A stretch of 40,878 bases of DNA from an uncultured Eubacteriales bacterium. GTDB taxonomy: Bacteria > Bacillota > Clostridia > Peptostreptococcales > Anaerovoracaceae. The DNA is taken from the NCBI GenBank assembly GCA_902786855.1, contig CADAEH010000020.1, positions 1-40,878 on the forward strand, read 5' to 3'. The position numbers were made by a program, and so were the translations under genes. Shown in pieces: positions 1 through 8,803 of this stretch. Position 1 is the first letter of the stretch. Each line of letters begins with the position of its first letter. Below the pieces are notes generated by a model, which was given only the letters and a program-made list of their open reading frames with translations, was not told where the DNA came from and made no database searches.

Positions 1-2679
1 CTTAGCTCTTCTTGTCTTAACAGCCATTCTCATACCGAGACCGTGCTCAGCATTGTCCTCGAACAGGGAGTTGCACCATGCAGGTCCGTGTCCTTCTTCA
101 TTGACTGTATAAGGAGCTGTTGCGCCAGGGCCGCCCCAGATGGAGGAGCATCCTGTAGCGTTGGAGATAAATGTATGATCTCCGCAAAGCTGTGTGATCA
201 GTCTTGCATATGATGTCTCAGCACATCCTGCGCAGGAGCCCGAGAACTCGAGGAGAGGAGTCTTGAACTGCGACTTGATTACGTTGCTGTTGTCTGCGAA
301 TTCCTTCTTGACGGATACGTTCTTTACAGCATAGTCGAAGTTCTTCTGCTCTGGGAGCTGCTCCTCAAGCGGCTTCATTGTCAGTGACTTGGTTGGGCAT
401 ACTGTTACGCATACTCCGCATCCCATACAATCGAGTGGGGATACAGCGAGACCATACTTATATGCGCCCTTGCTCAGCTTGTGATCAACAGCCTTGAATC
501 CTTCAGGAGCGGCTGCCATCTCAGCTCCGTTGAGCAGATATGGTCTGATAGTAGCATGTGGGCATACGAATGCGCATCTGTTGCACTGTGCGCACTTTGT
601 GCTATCCCATTCAGGAACGCTTACTGCAACGCCTCTCTTCTCATAAGCGGAAGCTCCGAGTTCCCACTCACCGTCAACGTGTGGCAGGAATGCGGATACA
701 GGCAGGCTGTCTCCATCCATGTTGTCGATAGGCAGCAGGATGTTCTTGACCTGATTAACGAGAGCTGCAGGACCTTCAAGAGCAGCCTTCTCAGCATCTG
801 GTGCTGGGTTAGCCCACTCAGCAGGAACATCGATCTTGACCAGAGCGTCAGCACCGGCATCGATAGCCTTGTGGTTCATGTCTACTACATCCTGACCCTT
901 CTTGAGGTAGGACTTGGTAGCAGCGTCCTTCATGTACTTGATTGCGTCAGCCTTTGGCAGAACCTCAGCGAGTGAGAAGAATGCGGACTGGAGAGTTGTA
1001 TTAGTTCTCTTGCCCATTCCGATCTTAGCGCAGAGGTCGATAGCGTCGATGATGTACAGCTGGATGTCGTTCTCAGCGATGTACTTCTTAGCTGCAGCAT
1101 TGAGGTGGTTGCCGACTTCTTCAGGCTTCCACTGGCAGTTGATGAGGAAGATCCCGCCCGGCTTTACGTCCTGAACGATCTTGAATCCCTTATCAATGTA
1201 TGATGGGTTGTGGCATGCTACGAAGTCAGCCTTGTTGATGTAGTATGAGCTCTTGATTGGCTTGTCACCGAATCTCAGGTGAGAAATAGTAACGCCGCCT
1301 GTCTTCTTGGAGTCATACTGGAAGTATGCCTGTACGTACTTGTCTGTGTGGTCTCCGATGATCTTGATGGAGTTCTTGTTAGCACCAACAGTTCCGTCTC
1401 CGCCGAGGCCCCAGAACTTGCACTCGATTGTTCCGGAAGGAGCTGTGATAGGAGCAGCCTTCTCTTCGAGTGACAGGTTGGTAACGTCATCTACGATACC
1501 GATGGTGAACTTTCTCTTAGGCTCATCCTTTGCAAGTTCATCATAAACTGCAAATACTGATGCAGGAGGAGTATCTTTCGAACCAAGTCCGTAACGTCCG
1601 CCGATAACCTTGACATCGTTCATGCCGGCTTCTGCGAATGCTGTCATTACATCGAGGTACAGAGGCTCACCGAGAGCACCAGGTTCCTTAGTTCTGTCAA
1701 GTACTGCAACCTTCTTAGCTGTCTTAGGCAGTGCAGCGATCAGCTTGTCTGCTCTGAACGGTCTGTAGAGTCTTACCTTGATGAGACCGACCTTCTGGCC
1801 GTTTGCGTTGAGGTAGTCGATAACTTCCTCTGCTACGTCGCAGATGGAACCCATAGCGATGATGACTCTGTCAGCATCCTCAGCACCATAGTAATTGAAG
1901 AGTGCATAGTCTGTTCCGAGTTTCTCGTTGATCTTGCCCATGTACTTCTCAACAACATCAGGAACTGCATCATAGAACTTGTTGCAAGCTTCTCTGTGCT
2001 GGAAGAATACGTCGCCGTTCTCGTGGGATCCTCTCAGATGAGGATGATCAGGGTTCAGGCAGGCATCACGGAATGCGTTAACAGCGTCCATGTTGCACAT
2101 TTCCTTAAGATCTTCATAATCCCATACAGCAACCTTCTGGATCTCGTGGGATGTTCTGAATCCATCGAAGAAGTTCAGGAAAGGTACTCTGCCCTCGATA
2201 GCAGCCAGGTGAGCTACAGGACCGAGGTCCATAACTTCCTGTACATTGCTCTCTGCGAGCATTGCGAAACCAGTCTGACGGCATGCATATACGTCGGAGT
2301 GGTCACCGAAGATGTTCAGTGCATGAGTGGAAACAGTACGTGCCGATACATGGAATACTGCAGGAAGCAGTTCTCCGGCGATCTTGTACATATTAGGGAT
2401 CATCAGGAGAAGTCCCTGGGAAGCTGTGTAAGTAGTGGTGAGAGCACCAGCTCCGAGTGAGCCGTGAACTGCACCAGCTGCACCAGCCTCAGACTCCATC
2501 TCGACAACCTGTACAGTTGATCCGAAGATGTTCTTTCTTCCGGCAGCAGACCACTGGTCTACATAGTCAGCCATAGGCGAGGACGGAGTGATCGGATAGA
2601 TTCCGGATACCTCTGTGAACGCATAGGAGACATGAGCGGCAGCAGTGTTACCATCCATTGTCTTGAATTGTCTCTTCAT
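1..2679 (-). CDS. nifJ: Pyruvate:ferredoxin (flavodoxin) oxidoreductase, C-terminus cut by window edge
   Basis: This enzyme oxidises pyruvate with CoA to acetyl-CoA, CO2 and reduced ferredoxin in the cytoplasm. The first 893 codons are in the window; the family is usually about 1170-1180 residues, so the last part of the TPP-binding domain is missing. The N-terminus has the classic MDGNTAAAHVSYAFTEV and YPITPSSPMADYVDQW segments. A central ferredoxin-type domain carries two cluster motifs, CAQCNRCAFVCPH and CMGCGVCVTVCP, followed by the GSCAGCAETSY motif of the TPP half. The ATG at 2679 is preceded by an AAAGGGAG ribosome site seven bases away. It lies directly upstream of... on the same strand as ackA (ackA is transcribed first, 104 bp upstream), so pyruvate oxidation and ATP-forming acetate production are neighbours. 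The family call is very secure; nifJ is the usual symbol, although por would also be used. Confidence 0.97.
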   Translation of the reverse strand, partial: MKRQFKTMDGNTAAAHVSYAFTEVSGIYPITPSSPMADYVDQWSAAGRKNIFGSTVQVVEMESEAGAAGAVHGSLGAGALTTTYTASQGLLLMIPNMYKIAGELLPAVFHVSARTVSTHALNIFGDHSDVYACRQTGFAMLAESNVQEVMDLGPVAHLAAIEGRVPFLNFFDGFRTSHEIQKVAVWDYEDLKEMCNMDAVNAFRDACLNPDHPHLRGSHENGDVFFQHREACNKFYDAVPDVVEKYMGKINEKLGTDYALFNYYGAEDADRVIIAMGSICDVAEEVIDYLNANGQKVGLIKVRLYRPFRADKLIAALPKTAKKVAVLDRTKEPGALGEPLYLDVMTAFAEAGMNDVKVIGGRYGLGSKDTPPASVFAVYDELAKDEPKRKFTIGIVDDVTNLSLEEKAAPITAPSGTIECKFWGLGGDGTVGANKNSIKIIGDHTDKYVQAYFQYDSKKTGGVTISHLRFGDKPIKSSYYINKADFVACHNPSYIDKGFKIVQDVKPGGIFLINCQWKPEEVGNHLNAAAKKYIAENDIQLYIIDAIDLCAKIGMGKRTNTTLQSAFFSLAEVLPKADAIKYMKDAATKSYLKKGQDVVDMNHKAIDAGADALVKIDVPAEWANPAPDAEKAALEGPAALVNQVKNILLPIDNMDGDSLPVSAFLPHVDGEWELGASAYEKRGVAVSVPEWDSTKCAQCNRCAFVCPHATIRPYLLNGAEMAAAPEGFKAVDHKLSKGAYKYGLAVSPLDCMGCGVCVTVCPTKSLTMKPLEEQLPEQKNFDYAVKNVSVKKEFADNSNVIKSQFKTPLLEFSGSCAGCAETSYARLITQLCGDHTFISNATGCSSIWGGPGATAPYTVNEEGHGPAWCNSLFEDNAEHGLGMRMAVKTRRAK

Positions 2680-2783
2680 TTTTTCATCTCCCTTTACAAT
2701 AAAGATTTAAATAAAGCGTTGGGTTAAAAAGTACTTTTATAGAATAAATATATGGTGAAATAATTATTCCCTTAAGTTAGTTG

Positions 2784-3980
2784 CTACAGAGCCTCTACGA
2801 TAGCCTGAGTATCCTTGGCGATCATCAGCTCTTCGTTGGTAGGAATGATGAATACTCTTACCTTAGAGCCTTCGCCTGTGATCTCTACTTCTTTACCTCT
2901 GCAATCGTTCTTTTCCTTATCGATGCAGATGCCCATGAAGCCGAAGTTGTCCATGACTTTCTCTCTCAGCTCGATGTCGTTCTCACCGATTCCGGCTGTG
3001 AATACGATCGCATCTACGTGACCGAGCTCTGCAATGTAAGCTCCGATAAAGCGCTTGACTGATCTGAGCAGCATCTCTCTTGCGATATGAGCCTTCTTGT
3101 TGCCGTTAGCCTCAGCGACGCATACGTCTCTGACATCGCCGGAAACCTCAGAAACAGCGAGGAGTCCTGACTTCTTGGTCATCATATCGGTGATTTCTTT
3201 TACAGGCATACCTGTCTGCTCATAGATAAAGCTGACAACGGTAGGGTCGATAGAACCGCAGCGTGTTCCCATTACGAGTCCTTCAAGCGGCGTAAGACCC
3301 ATTGATGTGTCGTAGCACTTTCCGCCCTTTACTGCGGTGATGGATGAGCCGTTACCGAGGTGGCATGTGATGATGTTGAGGTCTGCCGGGTCTTTACCCA
3401 TGATCTCTGCGCATCTTTCAGCTACATAGCGGTGGCTGGTTCCGTGAGCACCGTATCTCTGAACATGATATTTCTCTGCATATACCCAAGGAATAGCATA
3501 GTACTTGCACTCATCAGCCATAGTTCTGTGGAATGTGGTGTCGAATACTACTACTCCAGGAGTGTTAGGCAGAACCTTCTTGCAGGCTCTGATACCTACG
3601 AGTGCAGGTGGGTTGTGGAGAGGTCCGAGTGTGCAGAGCTCTTCGATGCCTGCTTCTACTTCGTCAGTGATGAGTTCGGACTTGTCAAAAATGTATCCGC
3701 CCTGTACGATTCTGTGGCCTACAGCGCCGATCTCGTCCATGCTGGAGATAACTCCGTGCTCTTTATCTGTAAGAGCATCGATTACGAGCTGCATAGCGAC
3801 TCCGTGATCAGGAAGCGCGATGTCCTTGTCAAATACAGTGCCGGCAGCGGTCTTGTAATTCATATGACCGTCTTCGCCGATCCTCTCGCAGAGACCCTTA
3901 GCGAGCACGGACTCATCGTCCATGTTGATAAGCTGATACTTCAGGGATGAACTGCCTGTGTTAACTACCAGAATGATCAT
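2784..3980 (-). CDS. ackA: Acetate kinase
   Basis: The 398-residue protein interconverts acetyl phosphate plus ADP with acetate plus ATP, the substrate-level phosphorylation step of acetate fermentation. The length is standard. It starts with MIILVVNTGSSSLKYQL (ASKHA phosphate-1 motif with the N-G-S-S-L signature) and contains FDTTFHRTM, HGTSHRYVAERC, ITCHLGNGSSITA and GIGEND, all family hallmarks. The ATG at 3980 follows an AAAGGAAA site. An extended -10 promoter sits about 60 bp upstream, and nifJ follows 104 bp downstream on the same strand without an obvious terminator between them, so co-transcription is possible. No phosphotransacetylase gene is present in the window; it would have to be elsewhere. 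Confidence 0.98.
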   Translation of the reverse strand: MIILVVNTGSSSLKYQLINMDDESVLAKGLCERIGEDGHMNYKTAAGTVFDKDIALPDHGVAMQLVIDALTDKEHGVISSMDEIGAVGHRIVQGGYIFDKSELITDEVEAGIEELCTLGPLHNPPALVGIRACKKVLPNTPGVVVFDTTFHRTMADECKYYAIPWVYAEKYHVQRYGAHGTSHRYVAERCAEIMGKDPADLNIITCHLGNGSSITAVKGGKCYDTSMGLTPLEGLVMGTRCGSIDPTVVSFIYEQTGMPVKEITDMMTKKSGLLAVSEVSGDVRDVCVAEANGNKKAHIAREMLLRSVKRFIGAYIAELGHVDAIVFTAGIGENDIELREKVMDNFGFMGICIDKEKNDCRGKEVEITGEGSKVRVFIIPTNEELMIAKDTQAIVEAL

Positions 3981-4040
3981 GTTTACAGTTTCCTTTCGTT
4001 ATTGGTTGATAATTGTAAAACTCCGCAATAATGCCCATAT

Positions 4041-4049
4041 ATTATAACA
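4041..4049 (-). promoter_or_regulatory. Extended -10 promoter of ackA
   Basis: Read on the minus strand the bases are TGTTATAAT, a perfect extended -10 box (TGn plus TATAAT), about 60 bp before the ackA start. No good -35 box is seen at 17 bp, which fits an extended -10 promoter. The surrounding 4010-4110 stretch is AT-rich. Confidence 0.6.
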
Positions 4050-4122
4050 CAACAGCATTGTTTTTTCTTGTAAATAGTCAATAAATAAGCAAAAATACAA
4101 AAGAGTTTCGTGCTTGATTCCA

Positions 4123-6021
4123 CTATTCTTCTGAAGGTCTGTCAAGACGCTCCCTTATTTCTGCTCCGTTGATGACCTTGGTCGTAGCTTTACCCGTGGT
4201 TTCTGCTTCAGCCATCGGGAATATTATCCTGAATTCAGTGCCGACCCCCGGTTCAGAATCCACATATACTTTTGCCCCATGAGTATCGCAGATCTGATGT
4301 ACTATTGCGAGTCCGAGACCCGTACCCTTTCCGGACTCTTTGGTAGTATAGAAAGGATCGAATATCCTTGACAGTGTCTCTGCATCCATGCCGGTGCCGG
4401 TGTCATTGAACCTCATAGCAACTCCGCCGTTCTCTATCCTCGTCGATACAGTCAGAGTTCCTCCTTTGTCTCTCATAGCATCATATGCATTAAGCACGAT
4501 ATTGATGATAAGCTGAGATATCTGTGTGGAATCTCCTTTGATCCTGGCCTGTCCGGAACTGAACCTGCCCCTGACTTCAACATTTTTCGGCTTTGCCGGC
4601 AGTGTCACTTTGAGTGAGTTGCGTATTAACTCTACAGGATCAAGAACCTTGTAGCTCTCTTCTTTTCCTTTTTTGGAGAGGTCAGCAAGTCTCTGAACTA
4701 TATCCTTCGCCTTGACGGATGCATTGTAGACTTCCATCATATAATCCTGGATCTCCGCCTGATCGTCCGGGAGCATCTCAGCAGCCATGATGCTGTAACC
4801 CATTATCGGGGTAAGCAGATTGTTGAAATCATGAGCAATGCTCGCTGTCATCGTGCCGATGGTCTCAAGTCTCTGGTGATGAGCAAGAGCCTGCATATTC
4901 TGGTTGAGCTCTTCCATGGCAGAATTCTTCTTCTTGAGGATCTCGAGGTCTCTTTCATTGGCAGTGTTGATATGCCTCATTAAAATGAGCATGAATATGA
5001 GGACTAAAATGCCTCCGATAGCCATTCCTCCGAAAATCAGGATGTTTTCCGCGGCACGTCTCGACGGCTTAAGCGCTTCATCAAAATCTGCTACGATACC
5101 TATAGCAAATTCTCCGTTGGTTGTCTTACCGCTCGGCTGAACAACTATCCTTGCAGTATACGTACCGCCTGCAGCATCTTCAAGTTCAAGCGAACTGCCT
5201 CCGGATGTCTGGGTCCCCTGACACTCTATCATATAGTTTCTGATCTCGGCAGTACTGCCTTCGGGCTCGGCCGAAGGTGAACATATCATGACATTGTTGC
5301 CGGAAAGGTACATCATGACCGTGGATGTACTGTCGAGAAGCATCACCCTTCTTGACGCGCTGCTGCCCAGTACGTTGTTATAAAGCTGTTCAAGGCTGAT
5401 GATCGCCTCGTATTTTATGTCTTTTGGCGCTGTGACCTCATAAGCCATATAATAGTGTCCTTTTTCATCTGTACAGATGCGTATGCCTCTTCCGTCCGCC
5501 TCTGTAATAAACGAATAACCGGTCCCGCCCGAAGCCGATACGACTATCCCTTCGTTTTTTATCATGAGCATGTCAGCGTATATCGGATTGGATGTCAGGG
5601 TATTGGTCCTGAAATAAGCTCCGAGATCTGCCGTTCCGCCCTTTGATTTGCTCCACTCTTCCACGAGCTGGCTGAGTCTCTTTCTGGCGAAGAAGGTTTC
5701 TGATTCTCTGCAGAACGAGTCAAGAGAGTTCTCGATGTTGATGTCCTCTGAATTGATCAGGCTGTAAAACTGAGTGTCTTTTTCTTTTAATATCGTTTCA
5801 TCGAACTCACGGAATGATTCCCATGCTTTATAAATACCGAAACATATGCAGAACACCGCGATAAGGAACACCACAACAAAAGCCACCCTTCCCGATGGCC
5901 TGCTTTCCGCAGGAGTCTGAGTATCATCGCCCTTGCCGAAGATCTTTACCTCTCCTGAATTATCACGGGCACGTTCTTCTTTTTCGTCTGTTCTGCCTGC
6001 CTTGTTCATCTTCGCTTCCAT
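4123..6021 (-). CDS. Membrane sensor histidine kinase (NtrB-like H-box)
   Basis: A cytoplasmic-facing kinase with an extracytoplasmic sensor. Numbering from the ATG at 6021: charged N-tail, membrane helix about 46-65, an external domain of about 260 residues, second helix about 326-349, a coiled-coil linker, then the H-box ASIAHDFNNLLTPIMGYS with the phospho-acceptor His near residue 397. The ATPase domain shows the N-box NIVLNAYDAM, DTGTGMD and GKGTGLGLAIVHQI. The DFNNLLTP form of the H-box is typical of kinases that often feed NtrC- or Spo0F-like receivers. The reading frame is open back to a GTG at 6102, but that codon lies inside the terminator hairpin of the preceding gene, so I start at ATG 6021 (ATG 6009, with GGAAG before it, is the alternative). 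No receiver gene is adjacent; the response regulator at 7717 is the nearest candidate partner. Confidence 0.9.
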   Translation of the reverse strand: MEAKMNKAGRTDEKEERARDNSGEVKIFGKGDDTQTPAESRPSGRVAFVVVFLIAVFCICFGIYKAWESFREFDETILKEKDTQFYSLINSEDINIENSLDSFCRESETFFARKRLSQLVEEWSKSKGGTADLGAYFRTNTLTSNPIYADMLMIKNEGIVVSASGGTGYSFITEADGRGIRICTDEKGHYYMAYEVTAPKDIKYEAIISLEQLYNNVLGSSASRRVMLLDSTSTVMMYLSGNNVMICSPSAEPEGSTAEIRNYMIECQGTQTSGGSSLELEDAAGGTYTARIVVQPSGKTTNGEFAIGIVADFDEALKPSRRAAENILIFGGMAIGGILVLIFMLILMRHINTANERDLEILKKKNSAMEELNQNMQALAHHQRLETIGTMTASIAHDFNNLLTPIMGYSIMAAEMLPDDQAEIQDYMMEVYNASVKAKDIVQRLADLSKKGKEESYKVLDPVELIRNSLKVTLPAKPKNVEVRGRFSSGQARIKGDSTQISQLIINIVLNAYDAMRDKGGTLTVSTRIENGGVAMRFNDTGTGMDAETLSRIFDPFYTTKESGKGTGLGLAIVHQICDTHGAKVYVDSEPGVGTEFRIIFPMAEAETTGKATTKVINGAEIRERLDRPSEE

Positions 6022-6065
6022 TCTTCTAAGCCTGTTTATATCCGAAAATTCGATGTCAGTAAAAA

Positions 6066-6103
6066 ACAAAGTGCTTTCAAAGCAATTATTCTTCAAAAGC
6101 ACT
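6066..6103 (-). terminator. Intrinsic terminator after the repeat-rich membrane protein gene
   Basis: On the minus strand AGTGCTTT and AAAGCACT form a stem with an AT-rich loop and are followed by TTGTTTTTT. It starts about 20 bp after the stop codon of the 6123-7055 gene and separates it from the sensor kinase. Confidence 0.7.
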
Positions 6104-6122
6104 TATTTTCTATATGTGAATA

Positions 6123-7055
6123 CTATTCGTTTTCAGCAGAGTCCCCGGCTTCATCTGCCGTATCGTCAGCGGCGTCTTCTGCTGCATCGGCTGTATCATC
6201 AGCTGTGTCTTCCGCTGCATCGGCTGTATCATCAGCTGCGTCTTCTGCTGCATCAGCGGCTTCATCTGCCGCGTCATCAGCATCGTCGGCAGCTTCTTTC
6301 TCTGCCTCCTTCTCAAGGTCCTCAAGGTATTTCTTGGCGTCCTTATATGTCATCTCGACGGACTGAAGTTCTTCATCTCCGACTGAAAGTGTTGCTTTAA
6401 CATCAGCTGAAAAAGCTCTTGTCTGCGGTTTGATGTTAGTAAGGAAATATGCAGCGATCTGCTTCACCTGTTCTTCGCCGTCTTCCCCTTCATAATACTC
6501 TTTTACCATCTTCGCTATGTTCTCATCGCTTCCGTCAACCGTCATTACGATACTCATGGAGTTGCCGTCAGCAGTGATATTTGCTGTGGTATATGCATCC
6601 AGCTGCATGTTTCCGTAGGCTTCCTCGCCTCCGTTCTTTTCGATGTACTTTGCAATTGTTGCCGGTTTTGAAAAATAATTATAGCCAATAACAAAGGCAA
6701 ACATCGCGACCACTACTCCGAAAATAAGAAGTGCGATCAGTGCATTATTCGGCCTTGATTTTTTTTCTTCTATTTTGTTAGCAGCTTTACGCGCTGCCTT
6801 GGCTTCTCTTCTTTCAGCCTTTTTTATACGCTTGCTGCTTACCTTAACAGGAGCTGTCTCAATTTGCTCTGTTTCTTCTGTTTCTTCTGTTTCTTCTGTT
6901 TCTTCTGTTTCTTCTGTTTCTTCTTCAGACACAGTCAGTTCTGCATCATCGCTCTCTGTTGCATCTGTTTCTTCAGTCTCTGCCGTTTCAGTTATTTTTT
7001 CCAGTTCTTCTGCTTCTGTTTCTTCTATGATCGTTTTCTTTTCGTTTTCCATCAA
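6123..7055 (-). CDS. One-pass membrane protein with acidic repeat tails, function unknown
   Basis: I do not recognise a family. The 310-residue protein has an N-terminal cytoplasmic tail (about 1-100) rich in Glu and Thr, including a run of EET triplets, then a basic Lys/Arg/Ala stretch (KAERREAKAARKAANK), one membrane helix at about 105-125 (ALIALLIFGVVVAMFAFVIGY), and an external domain of about 130 residues with the feel of a small lipoprotein-like fold. The C-terminus (about 260-310) is a low-complexity Ala/Asp/Glu tail with an 11-residue period (ADAAEDAADDT and variants), consistent with an extended amphipathic or hendecad coil. Both tails are encoded by tandem DNA repeats. The terminator follows immediately. 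It may be a cell-envelope protein; this is inference. Confidence 0.8.
   Translation of the reverse strand: MMENEKKTIIEETEAEELEKITETAETEETDATESDDAELTVSEEETEETEETEETEETEETEQIETAPVKVSSKRIKKAERREAKAARKAANKIEEKKSRPNNALIALLIFGVVVAMFAFVIGYNYFSKPATIAKYIEKNGGEEAYGNMQLDAYTTANITADGNSMSIVMTVDGSDENIAKMVKEYYEGEDGEEQVKQIAAYFLTNIKPQTRAFSADVKATLSVGDEELQSVEMTYKDAKKYLEDLEKEAEKEAADDADDAADEAADAAEDAADDTADAAEDTADDTADAAEDAADDTADEAGDSAENE
6131..6290. repeat. Imperfect 33-bp tandem repeat coding the Ala/Asp tail
   Basis: Copies of a roughly 33-bp unit (plus strand starts GTCTTCTGCTGCATCGGCTG) repeat about three times in near-identical form, with degenerate flanking copies. They code for an 11-residue period in the C-terminal tail of the 6123-7055 protein. 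Unit length is a multiple of three, so copy changes keep the frame. Confidence 0.75.
6871..6924. repeat. Six perfect copies of a 9-bp tandem repeat
   Basis: GTTTCTTCT is repeated six times head to tail on the plus strand. On the coding minus strand this gives the Glu-Glu-Thr repeat in the N-terminal tail of the 6123-7055 protein. It is a likely site of slipped-strand length change without loss of frame. Confidence 0.95.
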
Positions 7056-7077
7056 TAGACCCTCTTCTGTCTTTTAA

Positions 7078-7548
7078 TTATATTTCTGCTCCGCAGTCAA
7101 GGCAGTACATGCTCCCTGACGGATTCAGCATGCCGCACTCAGGACATTTTACCATATCTGCATCATTGACTGCATCAGTTATCCGCAATTTTATGCCCAA
7201 TGATAGTTTTTCCGCAACTGCTTCTGCATAACGATTGAGTTTCTTATTCTGCGGAGAAAACCGGACCGCCACCGCTTTGCGCAATTCTTCGATCCCCCGG
7301 AAGTATTCCCCGTCAGTGCGCCACAAAACAGTTATCACATCCGCACCGCCGGGTCTGCAGGTCACAAAAGTGACATTCCTCACCTCATCACAGTACAGAA
7401 CAGCATATACACCCTGCCCCAGCTGCAGCACGCCGTAATCAAGCACCTTCCCGTCGCTGCCCATAAATACCGCAGTCCGTCCTGCTATGCGCATTTCAGA
7501 GAATCTCTGCGCTTTTCTGTTTATTATGTAGTAATTACTGTCTATCAT
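7078..7548 (-). CDS. Zinc-ribbon protein, function unknown
   Basis: The 156-residue protein ends in a clear zinc ribbon, CPECGMLNPSGSMYCLDCG, with four Cys in two CxxC knuckles. The first 120 residues look like a compact alpha/beta domain, with a beta-rich start (AVFMGSDGKVLDYGVLQLG, then VYAVLYCDEVRNVTFVTC), and I do not recognise it. No membrane helix or signal peptide is visible, so a cytoplasmic role is likely. It precedes the repeat-rich membrane protein by 22 bp on the same strand, which suggests an operon. The ATG at 7548 has only a weak upstream ribosome site. Confidence 0.8.
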   Translation of the reverse strand: MIDSNYYIINRKAQRFSEMRIAGRTAVFMGSDGKVLDYGVLQLGQGVYAVLYCDEVRNVTFVTCRPGGADVITVLWRTDGEYFRGIEELRKAVAVRFSPQNKKLNRYAEAVAEKLSLGIKLRITDAVNDADMVKCPECGMLNPSGSMYCLDCGAEI

Positions 7549-7716
7549 CGGTTGTTTATGGTTTCTTCTTTTACATCACTGACACATCATTAAAACAGAC
7601 ATAAGTCGTGCACCACCCTCGCGGCTTATGGTTTATCTGCCTGCTGAAGTATGGTGCACATTTCCACATGATCATATCTGCGACTCACGGTACAGCGCAT
7701 GCTGCTTTTTCAGCTG

Positions 7717-8403
7717 CTAAACAGTGAATCTGTAACCGAGACCTCTCACTGTGATCAGATACTTAGGAGTGGAAGGGTCGTCCTCGATCTTCTGACGAAG
7801 CCGGTTGACGTATACCATAATGGCATTTTCGTCTATAATCGTCTCACCCCAGATAACGGAATAGATCATATCCTTGGAAAATATGTGGTCGACATTATCG
7901 ATGAAAAGTTTGATCATCGAGTTCTCCTTGGATGAAAGAGGGATCTCCACATCGTTCTTATAGAATCTCAGAGTAGATGTATTATAGGTGAACGGACCTG
8001 CTGTAATTATATTATTAGTTCCCTGCGGGGATGTGCTGCGGCTGCGTCTTATCAGAGCCTTGGCCTTTGCAACCAGTGTTACAGGATTGAATGGTTTTGT
8101 GATGTAATCATCCGCACCTATCTCAAGACCGTATAGAGCGTCCTGGTCTTCCTTGCGGCCGCTTACAACCATGACAGGGGTGCTGAGTCCGCTTCCTCTC
8201 AGCTTCTGTATCACTTCAAAGCCATTGATGCCCCTCATATTGATATCAAGGAGTATCAGATCATACTTGTTCTGCTTGACCAGCTCAAGAGCTGCTTCCC
8301 CGCTGATGGCCAGATCAGCCTCGATGCCGTTATTCTTGAGCGCCTTGAACAGCATAGTGAGTATCGTCTTATCATCATCTACGACCAGAACCTTATCAGA
8401 CAT
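7717..8403 (-). CDS. OmpR/PhoB-family response regulator
   Basis: A 228-residue DNA-binding response regulator. The receiver domain (1-115) has the acidic pair VVDDD at 8-11, the phospho-acceptor Asp at about 53 (LILLDINMRG) and the conserved Lys at about 103 (DDYITKPFNP). The C-terminal winged helix (about 130-228) ends in YVNRLRQKIEDDPSTPKYL and RGLGYRF, typical of the OmpR class. The start at 8403 is chosen because GGAGG lies eight bases before it; a longer open frame to 8457 has no ribosome site. No kinase is directly adjacent; the sensor kinase at 4123-6021 on the same strand is a possible partner, but its H-box type makes this uncertain. Confidence 0.95.
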   Translation of the reverse strand: MSDKVLVVDDDKTILTMLFKALKNNGIEADLAISGEAALELVKQNKYDLILLDINMRGINGFEVIQKLRGSGLSTPVMVVSGRKEDQDALYGLEIGADDYITKPFNPVTLVAKAKALIRRSRSTSPQGTNNIITAGPFTYNTSTLRFYKNDVEIPLSSKENSMIKLFIDNVDHIFSKDMIYSVIWGETIIDENAIMVYVNRLRQKIEDDPSTPKYLITVRGLGYRFTV

Positions 8404-8474
8404 TTCAGCCTCCTGTAAGAAATAATACTCGTATAAACACCGGTCCGAACCGCGCAATTCATAAAATCTAATCT

Positions 8475-8503
8475 ATTTTAGCACATCAGAACGACATTTG
8501 TAA
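8475..8503 (-). promoter_or_regulatory. Promoter of the 7717-8403 response regulator
   Basis: On the minus strand TTACAA and TAAAAT are separated by exactly 17 bp, with TGC directly before the -10 box (extended -10). It lies about 70 bp upstream of the start codon. Confidence 0.65.
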
Positions 8504-8761
8504 AAACAACTTTACATTGACCGGACTCAGAGGATTTGAAAACCTGCAAAGGTTAACAATTGTTTTACCTCCCGATCACGAAAAAAAACGTACTCCTTGC
8601 ACCGCATATCATTCAGCGTTCACTGGTTGACAATCGGTCATTTCTCCCCTGAAAATGGTTGAATGTTTCCTGATTTGCTCATATCATGCAATTTTATTGT
8701 TATTTTCTTTAAAGAAATAGCCAATTGTCCAGTTAACTCACCAAAACTTTATGCAAAACTG

Positions 8762-8770
8762 TGCTATACT
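8762..8770 (+). promoter_or_regulatory. Extended -10 promoter of the WYL regulator
   Basis: TGCTATACT matches the extended -10 form (TGn plus TATACT) 34 bp before the ATG at 8804. A convincing -35 box is not seen. The 400-bp gap between the two divergent genes (8404-8803) otherwise holds the promoter of the response regulator and AT-rich sequence, with no further gene. Confidence 0.55.
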
Positions 8771-8803
8771 CAAATTGATTCAAGCAAGGAGGACCCCATA
8801 AAA

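Noticed and set aside
6066-6103. The hairpin as a regulator of the sensor kinase
   Set aside because: Its T-run and its position just after the upstream stop codon fit a plain terminator.
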